NCBI GenBank assembly: GCA_963712905.1
Contig: CAVQJU010000001.1
Location: forward strand, 124,001-188,000
Reading direction: 5' to 3'
Length of the DNA stretch: 64,000 bases
Origin: CAVQJU01 sp963712905
GTDB taxonomy: Bacteria; Acidobacteriota; Vicinamibacteria; Vicinamibacterales; CAVVIG01
A model generated the notes under the pieces. It was not told where the DNA came from, searched no databases, and saw only the letters and a program-made list of their open reading frames with translations. Positions 1 through 8,602 of the stretch are shown here, one piece after another. How positions within the stretch are numbered: position 1 is the stretch's first letter; each line of letters starts with the position of its first letter. The position numbers and the translations under genes are program-made.

Positions 1-2
1 AG

Positions 3-215
3 CAGGCGACGGAGGTCGAGCGGACGATTGCGACGGTGCAGCAGCTGTACCTCCGCAGCGTCGTCCCGGAAATGAACGTGAAGTTCGGCACCTATCCCGA
101 CAACGTGGGTCACATCGATTTCCCTGGCTGCTTCCGCTGCCACGACGACGAGCACAAGACCTCGGATGGCCGGGCGATCGGCCAGGACTGCGAAACATGC
201 CACAAGATCGAGTAA
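3..215 (+). CDS. Multiheme c-type cytochrome, C-terminal end (partial)
   Basis: Open from the window edge and ending at TAA, so only about 70 C-terminal residues are visible. Two haem-binding motifs occur, CFRCH and CETCH, close to the C-terminus, with the stretch GTYPDNVGHIDFPGC before the first. That arrangement is familiar from NapC/NirT-type and cytochrome c3-type multihaem proteins of Acidobacteriota and Geobacter relatives. The next gene is a decaheme cytochrome about 30 bases downstream on the same strand, so this probably feeds or belongs to the same electron-transfer chain. The N-terminus, membrane anchor and total haem number cannot be seen. Confidence 0.75.
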   Translation, partial: QATEVERTIATVQQLYLRSVVPEMNVKFGTYPDNVGHIDFPGCFRCHDDEHKTSDGRAIGQDCETCHKIE

Positions 216-247
216 CCACCGCCCCTCCCGCAAAGGCGCGGCACACC

Positions 248-1153
248 ATGAAATGGCTTCTCGCGGCGGCGATATCCGTATGGGCCGTGACGGTCTATGC
301 GCAGCGGCCGGCCCAGCCCGCGCCTCCGGCAGCCGACGCGTTTGCCGGCGACGATACGTGTGTCGCGTGTCACGAAACCGAGGGCAAGCGGCTGTCCACG
401 ACGCTCCACGGCCGGGCGCAGAACGTTCGAACCCCTTCGGGGAACAAGAACCAGTCCTGTGAAACCTGCCACGGGCCGGGCAAGGAACACTCGGAGAGCG
501 GCGACAAGACGAAGATTCGTGTCTTCCCGGCAATGGCCCCGCGCGACGCGTCGGCGGTCTGCACGACCTGCCACAGCCGCGGCGCCCATGCCCAGTGGAA
601 GGGCAGCATGCACGACGCCCGCAACCTGAGCTGCGTCACCTGCCATTCCGTCCACAGTCCGAAGGCCGAGCACGCGCAGCTCAAGGAAGCCACCATCACC
701 GACACCTGCGTGGCCTGTCACAAGACCCAGGTCGCCAAGCAGCAGCGCTTCGGCCACATGCCCCTTCGCGAGGGGAAGATGGAGTGCAGCGCCTGCCACA
801 ACCCGCACGGATCGACGAACCTCAAGATGCTGAAAGTCGGCAACTTCGTCAACGAGACGTGCGTGAGCTGCCACACCGAGAAGCGCGGGCCGTTCCTCTG
901 GGATCACGCGCCGGTGCGCGAAGCGTGCAACACCTGCCACGACCCGCACGGATCGAACAACGAGCGGATGCTCGTGGCCAAGCTGCCCATGATGTGCCAA
1001 CGCTGTCACATCGGCACGCGGCATCCCTCGACGATTTACGACGCCAACCAGCTCGCGTCGCGCAGCAATCGGCTCATCGGCCGTGGCTGTGTGAACTGTC
1101 ATTCCCAGATTCACGGGTCGAACAGCCCCGCGGGCAACACGTTTCTCAGGTAG
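248..1153 (+). CDS. Decaheme c-type cytochrome, MtrA/DmsE/PioA family
   Basis: 301 residues with a signal peptide (MKWLLAAAISVWAVTVYA) and exactly ten CxxCH motifs: CVACH, CETCH, CTTCH, CVTCH, CVACH, CSACH, CVSCH, CNTCH, CQRCH and CVNCH. Length, haem count and regular spacing match the MtrA/DmsE/PioA family, periplasmic haem wires that carry electrons across the outer membrane inside an MtrB-type barrel. The ATG at 248 is preferred over an in-frame upstream start (197) because it begins a clean signal peptide. The gene is followed after 3 bases by the MtrB/PioB gene, which supports the assignment. Direction of electron flow (metal reduction or oxidation) cannot be told from sequence. No outer-surface MtrC-like cytochrome is seen in the window. 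Confidence 0.9.
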   Translation: MKWLLAAAISVWAVTVYAQRPAQPAPPAADAFAGDDTCVACHETEGKRLSTTLHGRAQNVRTPSGNKNQSCETCHGPGKEHSESGDKTKIRVFPAMAPRDASAVCTTCHSRGAHAQWKGSMHDARNLSCVTCHSVHSPKAEHAQLKEATITDTCVACHKTQVAKQQRFGHMPLREGKMECSACHNPHGSTNLKMLKVGNFVNETCVSCHTEKRGPFLWDHAPVREACNTCHDPHGSNNERMLVAKLPMMCQRCHIGTRHPSTIYDANQLASRSNRLIGRGCVNCHSQIHGSNSPAGNTFLR

Positions 1154-1156
1154 GCC

Positions 1157-3364
1157 ATGATCATGCGACTGCGATGCTCACTCGCTCTCGTCACGTGCCT
1201 CCTGGCGCCGGCCACGCTCCTGGCTCAGGAGCCGCCGGCCGCGCCGCCACTCTCGCCTGATTCCTTCGAGAATTATGCGGAGTTCACGGTCCGTGGCACC
1301 GCCTTCGCCGAAGGGTCGGACGAGGCGCGCTTCATGCGGTATCGCGACCTGCGGAACGGCGGCACCCTCGACATTCTCCGGATGACGAGGGCGTCCGATT
1401 CGAAATGGTTCAACCTCCAGGCCGACCACGTGGGCTACCGCGATCAGCGGTTCTCCGCGGCGATGAACGACTACGGCAAGGTGAAGCTGTCGTTTGAATG
1501 GAACCAGATCCCGCTGTTCTTCAGCCAGGACACCAGGACGCTGTTCACGACGACGACACCGCTTGGCGAGTTGCGGATCAGCGATCCGATCCAGAGCGCG
1601 GCCCAGAGCAACCCGCAGAGCATCCGGGTCGCGGCCGGCACCCTGGCGCAACCCTTCGACCTGCGGCTCAAGCGAAGCATCGCCGACGTGAGGGCCCTTT
1701 ACAGCGTCAACGAGAACCTGGACCTGAGCCTGATCTACCGGAGCACCGGGAAGACCGGATCGCAGCCGTGGGCCGGCACGTTCGGCTTCGGCGACGCCGT
1801 GGAACTGGCCGTCCCGGTTCAAACGCGCACCAACGAAGTCGGCGTTGCCGGCGAGTGGGCGAACCCGCGCGGGCTGGTGCGCGTCGGCTACGACGGCTCG
1901 TTCTTCCGGAACGACACCAACCTCGTCTGGGACAACCCGCTCCGCATCACGGATTCGCCGACGGCGGGACCGTTCCAGGGCCGCATGTCGCTCTGGCCCG
2001 ACAGCAACATGAACGCGGCGAACGTCTCGGGCATGGTGAACCTGCCGAAGAACAGCCGGGCGACGGCGTATCTGTCGGTAGGCAGCTGGACCCAGAACGA
2101 CATCCTGATTCCTTTCACGATCAACACCGCGTTGCCGACGATTCCGCTCGATCGCGCCACCGCCGACACGCAGGCGCGCGTGACGAGCATGAACTACACG
2201 TTCAACTCGCGCCCGACCAGCACCGTGTGGTTCTCCGCCCGATACTGGACCTACGATTTCGACAACCACACGCCGGAGTTTCATGTAGGCCAGACGGTGA
2301 CCTACGACACCACGGTCGCGACGTTCGCCGAAGGCGCGACCAGCCCGTACAGCCTGAATCGGAAGACGTTCGACGCCGACGTGTCGTTCACCCCGTGGAA
2401 ACACAGCGCGTTCCGCGCCGGCTACACCAGGGCCAACGTGAGCCAGACGTTTCGCTCCGTCGACGAGACCGGCGACAACATCTTCCGGTTGTCGGCCGAC
2501 ACGTCCGGGCTCGAGTGGGTCATGCTCCGGGCCGTCTACGAACACTCGAATCGCACGGGCTCCGGGTTCGACGACCAGGTGCTGGACGAAATCGGCGAAC
2601 AGGACTCGCTGCGCCAGTTCGACATCTCCGACCGCACGGCGAACCGCGTGTCGTTCCTGGTGCAGGTCACGCCCGTGTCGCCGCTCTCGCTCCACGCCAC
2701 GGTCTCGGTCGGCAACGAGGACCGGCCCGAGACCGTCAACACGGGCGCCGGCGGAAAGCCCGAGCCGGTCTTCGGCCTGCTCAGCAACGATAATCACTCA
2801 TACTCGATCGGGGCCGATTACGTGCCGCGTCAGGACGTGTCGTTCGGCGCCGAGTACGTGTGGGAGCGCTACAGCACGCTGCAGAAGTCGCGGCAGGCCA
2901 ACCCGGGCGTGCAGTTCGACGACCCGACCAGAGACTGGACGACCGACGGCTCCGACAAGGCGAACACGTTCACCGTCTCGATGGACCTGCTCAAGCTGCT
3001 GCAGAAGAAGACCGACTTCCGCGCGACCTACGACTACAGCCACGCCGAAACGCAGTACATCTACGGCCTCGCGCCCAACACCACATTGCCCCCGGTCAGC
3101 CAGCTGCCGCCGGTCGTCAACACACTGCAGCGGGCGACCGCCGACCTGCGCTACCACTTCACGTCGCACTTTGGCGCCGGCTTCGTCTACTGGTTCGACA
3201 AGTACACCGTGAACGACTTCGCATCCGGCGCCGAGACGCTGACGAGCATCGTGCAGCCGACGGTGGCGGCGCCACAACCGGTGCCAAACTTCCTGATGAT
3301 TGGGTATCTGACGCGGCCGTACACCGCCCACACCTTCTCGGGGCGGTTCACGTACTACTGGTAG
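1157..3364 (+). CDS. MtrB/PioB family outer-membrane beta-barrel protein
   Basis: 735 residues with an N-terminal signal peptide (about residues 1-23), then alternating polar/aromatic segments typical of a large outer-membrane barrel, ending in FTYYW, a C-terminal aromatic residue expected for barrel insertion. Position immediately after a decaheme cytochrome identifies it as the sheath of an MtrAB/PioAB conduit. No CxxC motif is visible near the mature N-terminus, unlike Shewanella MtrB. The start overlaps nothing and lies 3 bases after the previous stop, so translation is probably coupled. A tandem array and a REP-like palindrome follow the stop codon. Confidence 0.85.
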   Translation: MIMRLRCSLALVTCLLAPATLLAQEPPAAPPLSPDSFENYAEFTVRGTAFAEGSDEARFMRYRDLRNGGTLDILRMTRASDSKWFNLQADHVGYRDQRFSAAMNDYGKVKLSFEWNQIPLFFSQDTRTLFTTTTPLGELRISDPIQSAAQSNPQSIRVAAGTLAQPFDLRLKRSIADVRALYSVNENLDLSLIYRSTGKTGSQPWAGTFGFGDAVELAVPVQTRTNEVGVAGEWANPRGLVRVGYDGSFFRNDTNLVWDNPLRITDSPTAGPFQGRMSLWPDSNMNAANVSGMVNLPKNSRATAYLSVGSWTQNDILIPFTINTALPTIPLDRATADTQARVTSMNYTFNSRPTSTVWFSARYWTYDFDNHTPEFHVGQTVTYDTTVATFAEGATSPYSLNRKTFDADVSFTPWKHSAFRAGYTRANVSQTFRSVDETGDNIFRLSADTSGLEWVMLRAVYEHSNRTGSGFDDQVLDEIGEQDSLRQFDISDRTANRVSFLVQVTPVSPLSLHATVSVGNEDRPETVNTGAGGKPEPVFGLLSNDNHSYSIGADYVPRQDVSFGAEYVWERYSTLQKSRQANPGVQFDDPTRDWTTDGSDKANTFTVSMDLLKLLQKKTDFRATYDYSHAETQYIYGLAPNTTLPPVSQLPPVVNTLQRATADLRYHFTSHFGAGFVYWFDKYTVNDFASGAETLTSIVQPTVAAPQPVPNFLMIGYLTRPYTAHTFSGRFTYYW

Positions 3365-3410
3365 GGTTAGAGGTTAGAGGTTAGGGACTGGGGGCTGGGG
3401 GCTGGGGAGT
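3365..3410 (+). repeat. Short tandem array (GGTTAGA then GGGGGCT units)
   Basis: Directly after the MtrB/PioB stop codon come three copies of a GGTTAGA-like heptamer followed by GGGGGCT heptamers. The complementary class (CCCCAGC units) recurs at 12664-12710 and 38416-38450. Seen directly; function unknown. Confidence 0.7.
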
Positions 3411-3412
3411 GT

Positions 3413-3435
3413 GGGGCGGCCCTTTCAGGGCCGCC
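3413..3435. repeat. REP-like palindrome
   Basis: GGCGGCCCT-TTC-AGGGCCGCC is a near-perfect inverted repeat between two convergent genes. The stop codon of the minus-strand cytochrome gene lies inside it. The same core recurs at 22359-22412, and a related one at 58638-58694. It may also act as a bidirectional transcription end. Confidence 0.7.
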
Positions 3436-3820
3436 GATTCGCAATCCGCAGGTCCTTCAGCCGCCGATGGCACTGGTAGCAGGACGTCGTCAGCGCGTTG
3501 TACTGCACGGCGGCGGCGTCGAAGTCGTTCCGTTTCGCCGCCGCGTCGAGTTCCGCCACCGCCTTCAGGAAGCTGTCGGTGTAGATCCCCAGCTCACGTG
3601 TCCTCAGTTCCGCCCACCGCGGCGATTTCGCGATAACGACGAGCGCACCGCTTTCCGCCGTCAGCAGATCGCGGTTGCTCGTCGTCAGCGCTTCGAGGAT
3701 CTTCTGCGCGTGCGTGAGCTTTTCGCGCATCATTGCGCCCGTCCGCGCCGTTTGAGCGGCCGGGCTGCCGGCCGAGAGGGTGAGGATGGCGGCCATGAGC
3801 AGAGCGGTACGGATAGTCAC
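3425..3820 (-). CDS. Small monohaem cytochrome, cytochrome c'-like
   Basis: 131 residues. A signal peptide (TIRTALLMAAILTLSAGSPA) is followed by a mostly helical body and a single CYQCH motif about 13 residues from the C-terminus, as in class II (cytochrome c'-like) four-helix cytochromes. The start is taken as GTG at 3820 because it overlaps the TGA of the upstream cytochrome gene (GTGA), implying translational coupling; longer readings in this frame run antisense to that gene. A periplasmic electron carrier or gas-binding role is possible, but nothing in the sequence decides. Confidence 0.75.
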   Translation of the reverse strand: MTIRTALLMAAILTLSAGSPAAQTARTGAMMREKLTHAQKILEALTTSNRDLLTAESGALVVIAKSPRWAELRTRELGIYTDSFLKAVAELDAAAKRNDFDAAAVQYNALTTSCYQCHRRLKDLRIANRRP

Positions 3821-4242
3821 TTTTGAATCGACTCCAGGTAGGCGACAACGTTGAAGATACGGACGGTCACGACCTTGTCGTTCGGGTCCAGGGCGGTGAA
3901 CGTGGGTCCCCAGACAGGCATGTCGGTGGATCCGTGCGCGGGTATCGCCCGCTCGCCCGTCGTGACGAACGCGCGGACGCGGTCTTTCGGAAACACGCCG
4001 CCGTTGCGCGCGGACAGCGTCGTCAGATCCGCGGGAAGCGTCTTCAGCGCCTCGGCCACGGGGCCGCGGCCCCTGCCGTCCTTTCCGTGGCACGGGGCGC
4101 AGTAGAAGGCGTACGTGTCGCCGCCGACGAGGGACGGGTTGGCCAGCGACGGTGAGATGTCCACCGTGGATCGCTGGCCTCCGGCTCCCGCCGCCGCCAT
4201 CGCGACTACGAATCCCGCGGCCATCAGGCCCTTCAGCACCAT
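3817..4242 (-). CDS. c-type cytochrome, class I-like
   Basis: 141 residues with a signal peptide (MVLKGLMAAGFVVAMAAAGAGG) and one haem motif CAPCHGKDGRGRGP at about residues 52-65, followed by PADLTTLSARNGG and a downstream methionine region (TDMPVWGP) suitable as sixth ligand. This is the usual pattern of short soluble or lipid-tethered class I cytochromes that take electrons from oxidases or dehydrogenases. It overlaps the following cytochrome gene by a GTGA junction, so the two form an operon. The partner enzyme is not obvious in the window. Confidence 0.85.
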   Translation of the reverse strand: MVLKGLMAAGFVVAMAAAGAGGQRSTVDISPSLANPSLVGGDTYAFYCAPCHGKDGRGRGPVAEALKTLPADLTTLSARNGGVFPKDRVRAFVTTGERAIPAHGSTDMPVWGPTFTALDPNDKVVTVRIFNVVAYLESIQK

Positions 4243-4261
4243 CGCGAGCTCCCTCCGTGCG

Positions 4262-4765
4262 TCACGCCCGGGCGGCTGCGACCACCTGCAGCGTGTCCGG
4301 CTTCACGAACTCGTGCTCGGGATGCCGCACGGTCAGCACCGGGCACGATGCCAGCCGGACGACACGCTCGGCGACGCTGCCCATCACGAGGTGCGCGAGC
4401 GCGCCTCGGCCGTGCGTCCCCATGACGATGAGGTCGATGCCGTGGTCCCGCGCGTAGTCGACGATGGCGTAGGCTGCCGAGCTGGACGTCAGCACGACGG
4501 TCCTGGTGCGTGGGCCGCTGCCGTCGCTGTCGATGACCGCTTCGGCCAGCCGCTTCTTCGCGGCGTTTTCGATTTCCTGCTGCATCTCGGGCACGATCGC
4601 CGCGTACGTCTCGGCGCCAAACGTCGTGACGTATACGTTTTCCGCAACGTTCAGGACGTGAAGCGTCGCGCCGAAGCGGCCGGCGAGCTCGCGGCCGTAG
4701 CGGAGCGCCGAGTCGGATGCCTCGCCGAAGTCTGTGGCGACCAGGATGTTGTTGATGGCGATCAT
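4262..4765 (-). CDS. Universal stress protein (UspA family)
   Basis: 167 residues. The N-terminus reads INNILVATDFGEASDSALRYG, the usual first strand and helix of a Usp fold, and the ATP-binding signature is present near residues 120-150: GTHGRGALAHLVMGSVAERVVRLASCPVLTVR (shown in full pattern G-x2-G-x9-G-S-x-A). An ATP-binding Usp is therefore likely. It lies upstream of the two-cytochrome operon on the same strand with a 19-base gap. Confidence 0.9.
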   Translation of the reverse strand: MIAINNILVATDFGEASDSALRYGRELAGRFGATLHVLNVAENVYVTTFGAETYAAIVPEMQQEIENAAKKRLAEAVIDSDGSGPRTRTVVLTSSSAAYAIVDYARDHGIDLIVMGTHGRGALAHLVMGSVAERVVRLASCPVLTVRHPEHEFVKPDTLQVVAAARA

Positions 4766-4793
4766 AGAGCCCCTTTCGGCCGCTGTGGCCGGA

Positions 4794-5555
4794 TTATCGG
4801 TTCACGCTAAAGTTGAACGTCACGGTCAGCACGAACGGCGTCGGGATCGCGTTCAGGACGAGTGGGGTGTACTGCCACTGCTTGAGCGCCTCTACGGCGG
4901 CCTTGTCGAGGAACGGATGGCGTGACCGGAGCACACGCACGGACTCGACGCATCCGTCCGTGCCGACCGTGGCTTCGAGAATCACCAGGCCGGTCAGCTG
5001 CGCGGCCGACGCCAGTTCCGGATAGACCGGCTCCACGCGCTTGAGCAGCGCCGGCGCGGTCAGCTGCCCGCCGATCCGGACCGGCCCGCGCGGGGCTGGC
5101 GCTGGCGCCGGCGGTGGGGGTGGCGGCGGAGCCGTCACCGTGCCCACGAGTCCGCCGACGATGCCCCCGAGCACGCCGCCCTCCACGCCGCCTTCGACAC
5201 CGCCCTCGACGCCCGCCGATGCCACTCGAGCCACTTCGGGCGCGATCTCCGAAGGCGCCACGACGGGCGCCGCCAGCGCGTTGGCCGGCGTGGTGGGCAC
5301 CTGTTTCGCCGCGCCTCTCGGCGCGGTGGCTGCGGGCGGAGGGGGCGGAGGCGGCGGCGGAGGCGCGGCGTCCGGCACCGACGTGACAAACGCCATCATC
5401 ACGGGCATCTCGGGCAGCGTGTTGGTGACGCGCAGCAACGGGATGACGACCACGAGTGTAGCCACGACTCCGTGCACGGCCATCGAGACCACTTTCGGCC
5501 CAATCGCCTTTTTCCGCAACGGCCGCTCCACGGTTCCAGTGATGAGGTCGAACAT
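4794..5555 (-). CDS. tonB: Energy transducer TonB
   Basis: 253 residues. One N-terminal membrane span (MAVHGVVATLVVVIPLL), then a proline run (about ten P in a row near residues 65-75), a glycine-rich linker with the repeat GGVEGGVEGGV, and a C-terminal TonB domain (about residues 175-253: VEPVYPELA, GTDGCVESVRV, AAVEALKQWQYTP). It should energise TonB-dependent receptors, of which three are in this window, though none is adjacent and no ExbB/ExbD is seen. The start is placed at the ATG preceding FDLITGT rather than 30 bases upstream because the extra residues add nothing recognisable. Confidence 0.88.
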   Translation of the reverse strand: MFDLITGTVERPLRKKAIGPKVVSMAVHGVVATLVVVIPLLRVTNTLPEMPVMMAFVTSVPDAAPPPPPPPPPPAATAPRGAAKQVPTTPANALAAPVVAPSEIAPEVARVASAGVEGGVEGGVEGGVLGGIVGGLVGTVTAPPPPPPPAPAPAPRGPVRIGGQLTAPALLKRVEPVYPELASAAQLTGLVILEATVGTDGCVESVRVLRSRHPFLDKAAVEALKQWQYTPLVLNAIPTPFVLTVTFNFSVNR

Positions 5556-5788
5556 GATGCCCTCGCTGCCTGGCTTGTGGGGCAAGCGGCGTGCCGCGCG
5601 CAGGCTCCGAAAACTCGGAGCGTTTCGGCGTGTTTTGGAGCAGCAGGGCGCCGGGTTACCGGGGCTTTTTCAGGGAAACCGCGGAAAAACCCGCAGAGTA
5701 CGCGATGTCTTGACGGCCCTCTCCGCAAAATGCATCGGGTTTCTGCCGATTCCGCGACGGCACGACCGTTGCCTTTTCGGCAGGCATC

Positions 5789-6049
5789 ATGATCAACCAG
5801 GAAACCGCTCCCACCGCCACGCCTATCTCTCTCGACGACCGGCTGCGCGAGCTCGAGGCGAGCTTGATCAGCTGGGCTCTCAACGCGTCCCGGGGCAACA
5901 AGTCGAAGGCCGCGCGCCTGCTGCAGGTGAAGCGTTCGACGCTCGGCGACCGGATCAACCGGTGCGGCCTGGGCCACCAGCCGGAGACCGCCCCGGCGGC
6001 CGTCAGCCGCCCCGCGCCGGAAGTCACCTCAGAGCTCGTCAGCCGCTAA
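5789..6049 (+). CDS. Fis-type helix-turn-helix protein
   Basis: 86 residues. The core (about residues 14-60) matches the Fis/HTH_8 domain: LEASLISWALNASRGNKSKAARLLQVKRSTLGDRI, with the N-K-S-K-A-A-R-L-L recognition pattern found at the C-terminus of NtrC-type activators. Here it stands alone with no AAA+ or receiver domain, so it is a small DNA-binding protein whose targets are unknown. It is divergent from tonB and its 3' end overlaps the convergent APH/ATPase gene by 21 bases. Confidence 0.8.
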   Translation: MINQETAPTATPISLDDRLRELEASLISWALNASRGNKSKAARLLQVKRSTLGDRINRCGLGHQPETAPAAVSRPAPEVTSELVSR

Positions 6050-7490
6050 CGGCTCGGCCGTCGCCAGCTGGTGCTCGAGGACGTCGATCGTCGCTTCGGA
6101 CGCGTCGTGGCCGTCTTCGAGCCGCCGTCTGACCCGGGCTCGCAGCACCGGCTCGGGGGCCGGGCAGTCCAGGATGGCGAACGGCACGTGAAGGCCCGCC
6201 GCCGTGCCACGCAGCAGATCGCGTTGCCACCGCTCGAGGAACGCCGCGTCGATCACGACTGGATAGCCGGCCGCGACGATCTCGCCGGCCAGGGTGGCGA
6301 GCCGCTGGTAGGTGCGCCGGCTCGCGTCGCTCGTGTACGCCCCCCCGCCAACCGCAGATCCCGTCCGCGCGCCGGCGCCGAGCCCCATGAGCCGTTTGCG
6401 TTCGACATCCGACCGGATGCGGATGGCCCCCTGTGACTCGACGATCTCCTGGGCGCGCGTGGTCTTGCCCGATCCCGTCACGCCGTGCGTGATCACCACC
6501 CCCAGATGAGGCGGGCTCGTTTCGGCGGTCGCAAGGGCCAGATAGGTCCGGTACTCCTCGACGAGGCGTGCGCGCTCGCCCGCATCGCTGGTCTGGGCGA
6601 TCCGGAGACACGCGATCTTGGCGCGAACCAGGGCCCGGTAGACCACGTAGAAGCGCAGTACCGCAGAGCCCGGCGTAGTCGCCGGTCGATTCCAGGTACG
6701 CGCCGAGCAGGCGTGCCGCGTAGCCGGGACGGCCATGATCGCGCAGATCCATCACGAGAAAACCGACGTCGCTCATGACGTCGATCCAGCGCATCGACGG
6801 GTTGAACTCGATGCAGTCGAACAGCGTCGCCCTGCCGTCGACGAGCGCGATGTTGCCCAGGTGAAGGTCGCCGTGGCACTCGCGGACGAAGCCCTCCCTG
6901 TTCCTCCGCTCGAACGCCGGCGTGAGCCTCGCGGCCTCGGCGTCCGTCCAGGCGTGGAGCTGTTCGAGCTTCGCGCGGTCCCCGGCGTCTTCGATGGCCC
7001 CCTGCATCTGGACGAAGTTCTGGCGGACCGGGCCCATGACGCCCGCGGGGCTGCCGAACGGCGCCTCGGGCGCGGCGCGGGCGGCCTCGCCGTGAAACGC
7101 CGCGACTGCGGCGGCGATCTCGTCCACGTGCGCGGGCGTGAGCTCGCCGCGCGCCAGCACCCGCGACAGCAGGCCGTCCTGGTCGAACTGCCGCATCTTC
7201 ACCGCGTATTCGATCGCCGTGCCCTCGCCTCCGAGCACGGGTGCGTCCAGCGTACCCGTGACAGGAACGACGTCCAGGTAAAGCGACGGCGCGAGCCGGC
7301 GGTTGAGGCGGAGCTCCTCGCCGCAATAGAACTGGCGAGCCGGCAAGGTGGTGAAATCGAGGAAGTCGAGGTCGACGGCCTTCTTGATCTTGTACGCGAA
7401 GGTCCCGTCGAGCAGCACGAACGAGATGTGTGTCTCGACCACCTGCAGGCCGGTCGCCGCCACCAGGCGCCGCTGGTCGGGAAGGGACAT
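6029..7490 (-). CDS. APH-type kinase plus AAA ATPase fusion, frameshifted
   Basis: The first part (7490 to about 6667) has an aminoglycoside-phosphotransferase-like kinase core: CHGDLHLGNIALVDG and a metal-binding DCIEF about 15 residues on. The second part, in another frame, has a P-loop, THGVTGSGKTT, and an SDVERKR segment typical of zeta-toxin/kinase-like AAA_33 domains. Known two-domain proteins carry both in one chain, so a single-base frameshift near 6667 (between AGL and VLRFYVVYRA) has split the gene. The start ATG at 7490 lies 8 bases after the stop of the upstream gene. Substrate unknown. The frameshift may be an assembly error. Confidence 0.8.
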
Positions 7491-7498
7491 GGCTCTCC

Positions 7499-8491
7499 TC
7501 ATGGTTTCCAGCTGTGCAGCGTACGGATGTAGTACGCGCGTTCGAATGCCGCCGGATCGGCCGCATCCTTCAGGCTGGCCCGGCCGCGCACATCGTCGAT
7601 GTGCGCGATCTCGTGGCGCGCCATCCACTCCTCGAGGCCGGAACGGAGCGTCGCGAAGTACGCCGGGCCGTTGCGCAGGACGGCCGACACGACCTGCACC
7701 GCGTCGGCGCCGGCGAGGATGGCTTTGATGCCGTCTTCGGCCGTCGCCACGCCGCCGCTGGCGACAAGAGACGGCCGCACACGCCCATGCAGGATCGCGA
7801 GCCACCGGAGCCGCAGCAGCAGCTCGGCGCTCGTGGAGAGCTGGACGTGCGGCGCGGCGGTCATGGTCGTGATGTCGATGTCCGGCTGGTAGAAGCGATT
7901 GAACAGCACGAGCGCGTCGGCGCCGGCGTGATCCAGTCGGCGGGCGAGGTTGGCGACGGACGCGAAATAGGGCGACAGCTTCACCGCGATCGGGATCTTC
8001 AGATACTGCTTCAGGTCGGCGATCACTTGCACCAGTTGATGTTCGACCGCCTCGCTCGAGACGCGGAAGTCGGCAATCACTTCGTACATGTTCAGCTCGA
8101 TCGCACTGGCGCCGGCCTGTTCGATCAGGCGTGAGAAAGTGAGCCACGATTCGGCGGTGGTGCCGTTGAGCGAGCCGATGACGGGGATGCTCACGGTGCT
8201 GCGCACCCGCGCGACGTGTTCGGCGTATTGTTGCGGGGTGTAAGCGTACTCGGCGGAGGCCGGGAAGTGTTTCAGCGCGGCCGCGTGGTGTTCGTCAAGC
8301 GGATCGGCGTGCCGGATGCGCCCGTCGGCCGCCATGGTGATCTGCTCCTCGAACAGCGACGGCAGCACAATCGCCGCCGCGCCGCCATCCTCGAGCCGCC
8401 GGACCGTGTCGAGATCGCGGCCGAGCGGCGAAGCGCCGGCCACGAACGGGTGGGGCAGGCGCAATCCCATCAGCGACGAAGAAAGGTTCAT
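7499..8491 (-). CDS. Dihydroorotate dehydrogenase-like protein
   Basis: 330 residues forming a TIM barrel of the DHOD family. Segments seen include LPHPFVAGASPLG at the N-terminus, IPVIGSLNG, SAIELNMY, IPIAVKLSPYF and SLVASGGVATAEDGIKAILAGADAVQVVSAVL, the last being the usual flavin phosphate-binding end. It is the stand-alone DHOD-like subgroup often annotated near redox genes, and need not make pyrimidines. ATG 8491 is chosen because a GAAGGA ribosome site lies five bases upstream; a TTG at 8503 is the alternative. It is the first gene of a two-gene unit with the APH/ATPase gene. Confidence 0.85.
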   Translation of the reverse strand: MNLSSSLMGLRLPHPFVAGASPLGRDLDTVRRLEDGGAAAIVLPSLFEEQITMAADGRIRHADPLDEHHAAALKHFPASAEYAYTPQQYAEHVARVRSTVSIPVIGSLNGTTAESWLTFSRLIEQAGASAIELNMYEVIADFRVSSEAVEHQLVQVIADLKQYLKIPIAVKLSPYFASVANLARRLDHAGADALVLFNRFYQPDIDITTMTAAPHVQLSTSAELLLRLRWLAILHGRVRPSLVASGGVATAEDGIKAILAGADAVQVVSAVLRNGPAYFATLRSGLEEWMARHEIAHIDDVRGRASLKDAADPAAFERAYYIRTLHSWKP

Positions 8492-8510
8492 GGCGTCCTT
8501 CAATCCGGCT

Positions 8511-8546
8511 GCCGACTGCCGACTGCCGACTGCCGACTGCCGACTG
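8511..8546 (+). repeat. Heptamer array, CCGACTG x5
   Basis: Five head-to-tail copies of CCGACTG between two divergent genes. The same heptamer (either strand, with CAGTCAG variants) forms arrays at 18192-18282, 42246-42287 and 59364-59433. Seen directly; function unknown. Confidence 0.9.
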
Positions 8547-8602
8547 TGAGTGCACTCCCAATGCCAGCGGCACTCACCTGCGGAATTCCGGTAAGCTGAG
8601 CC

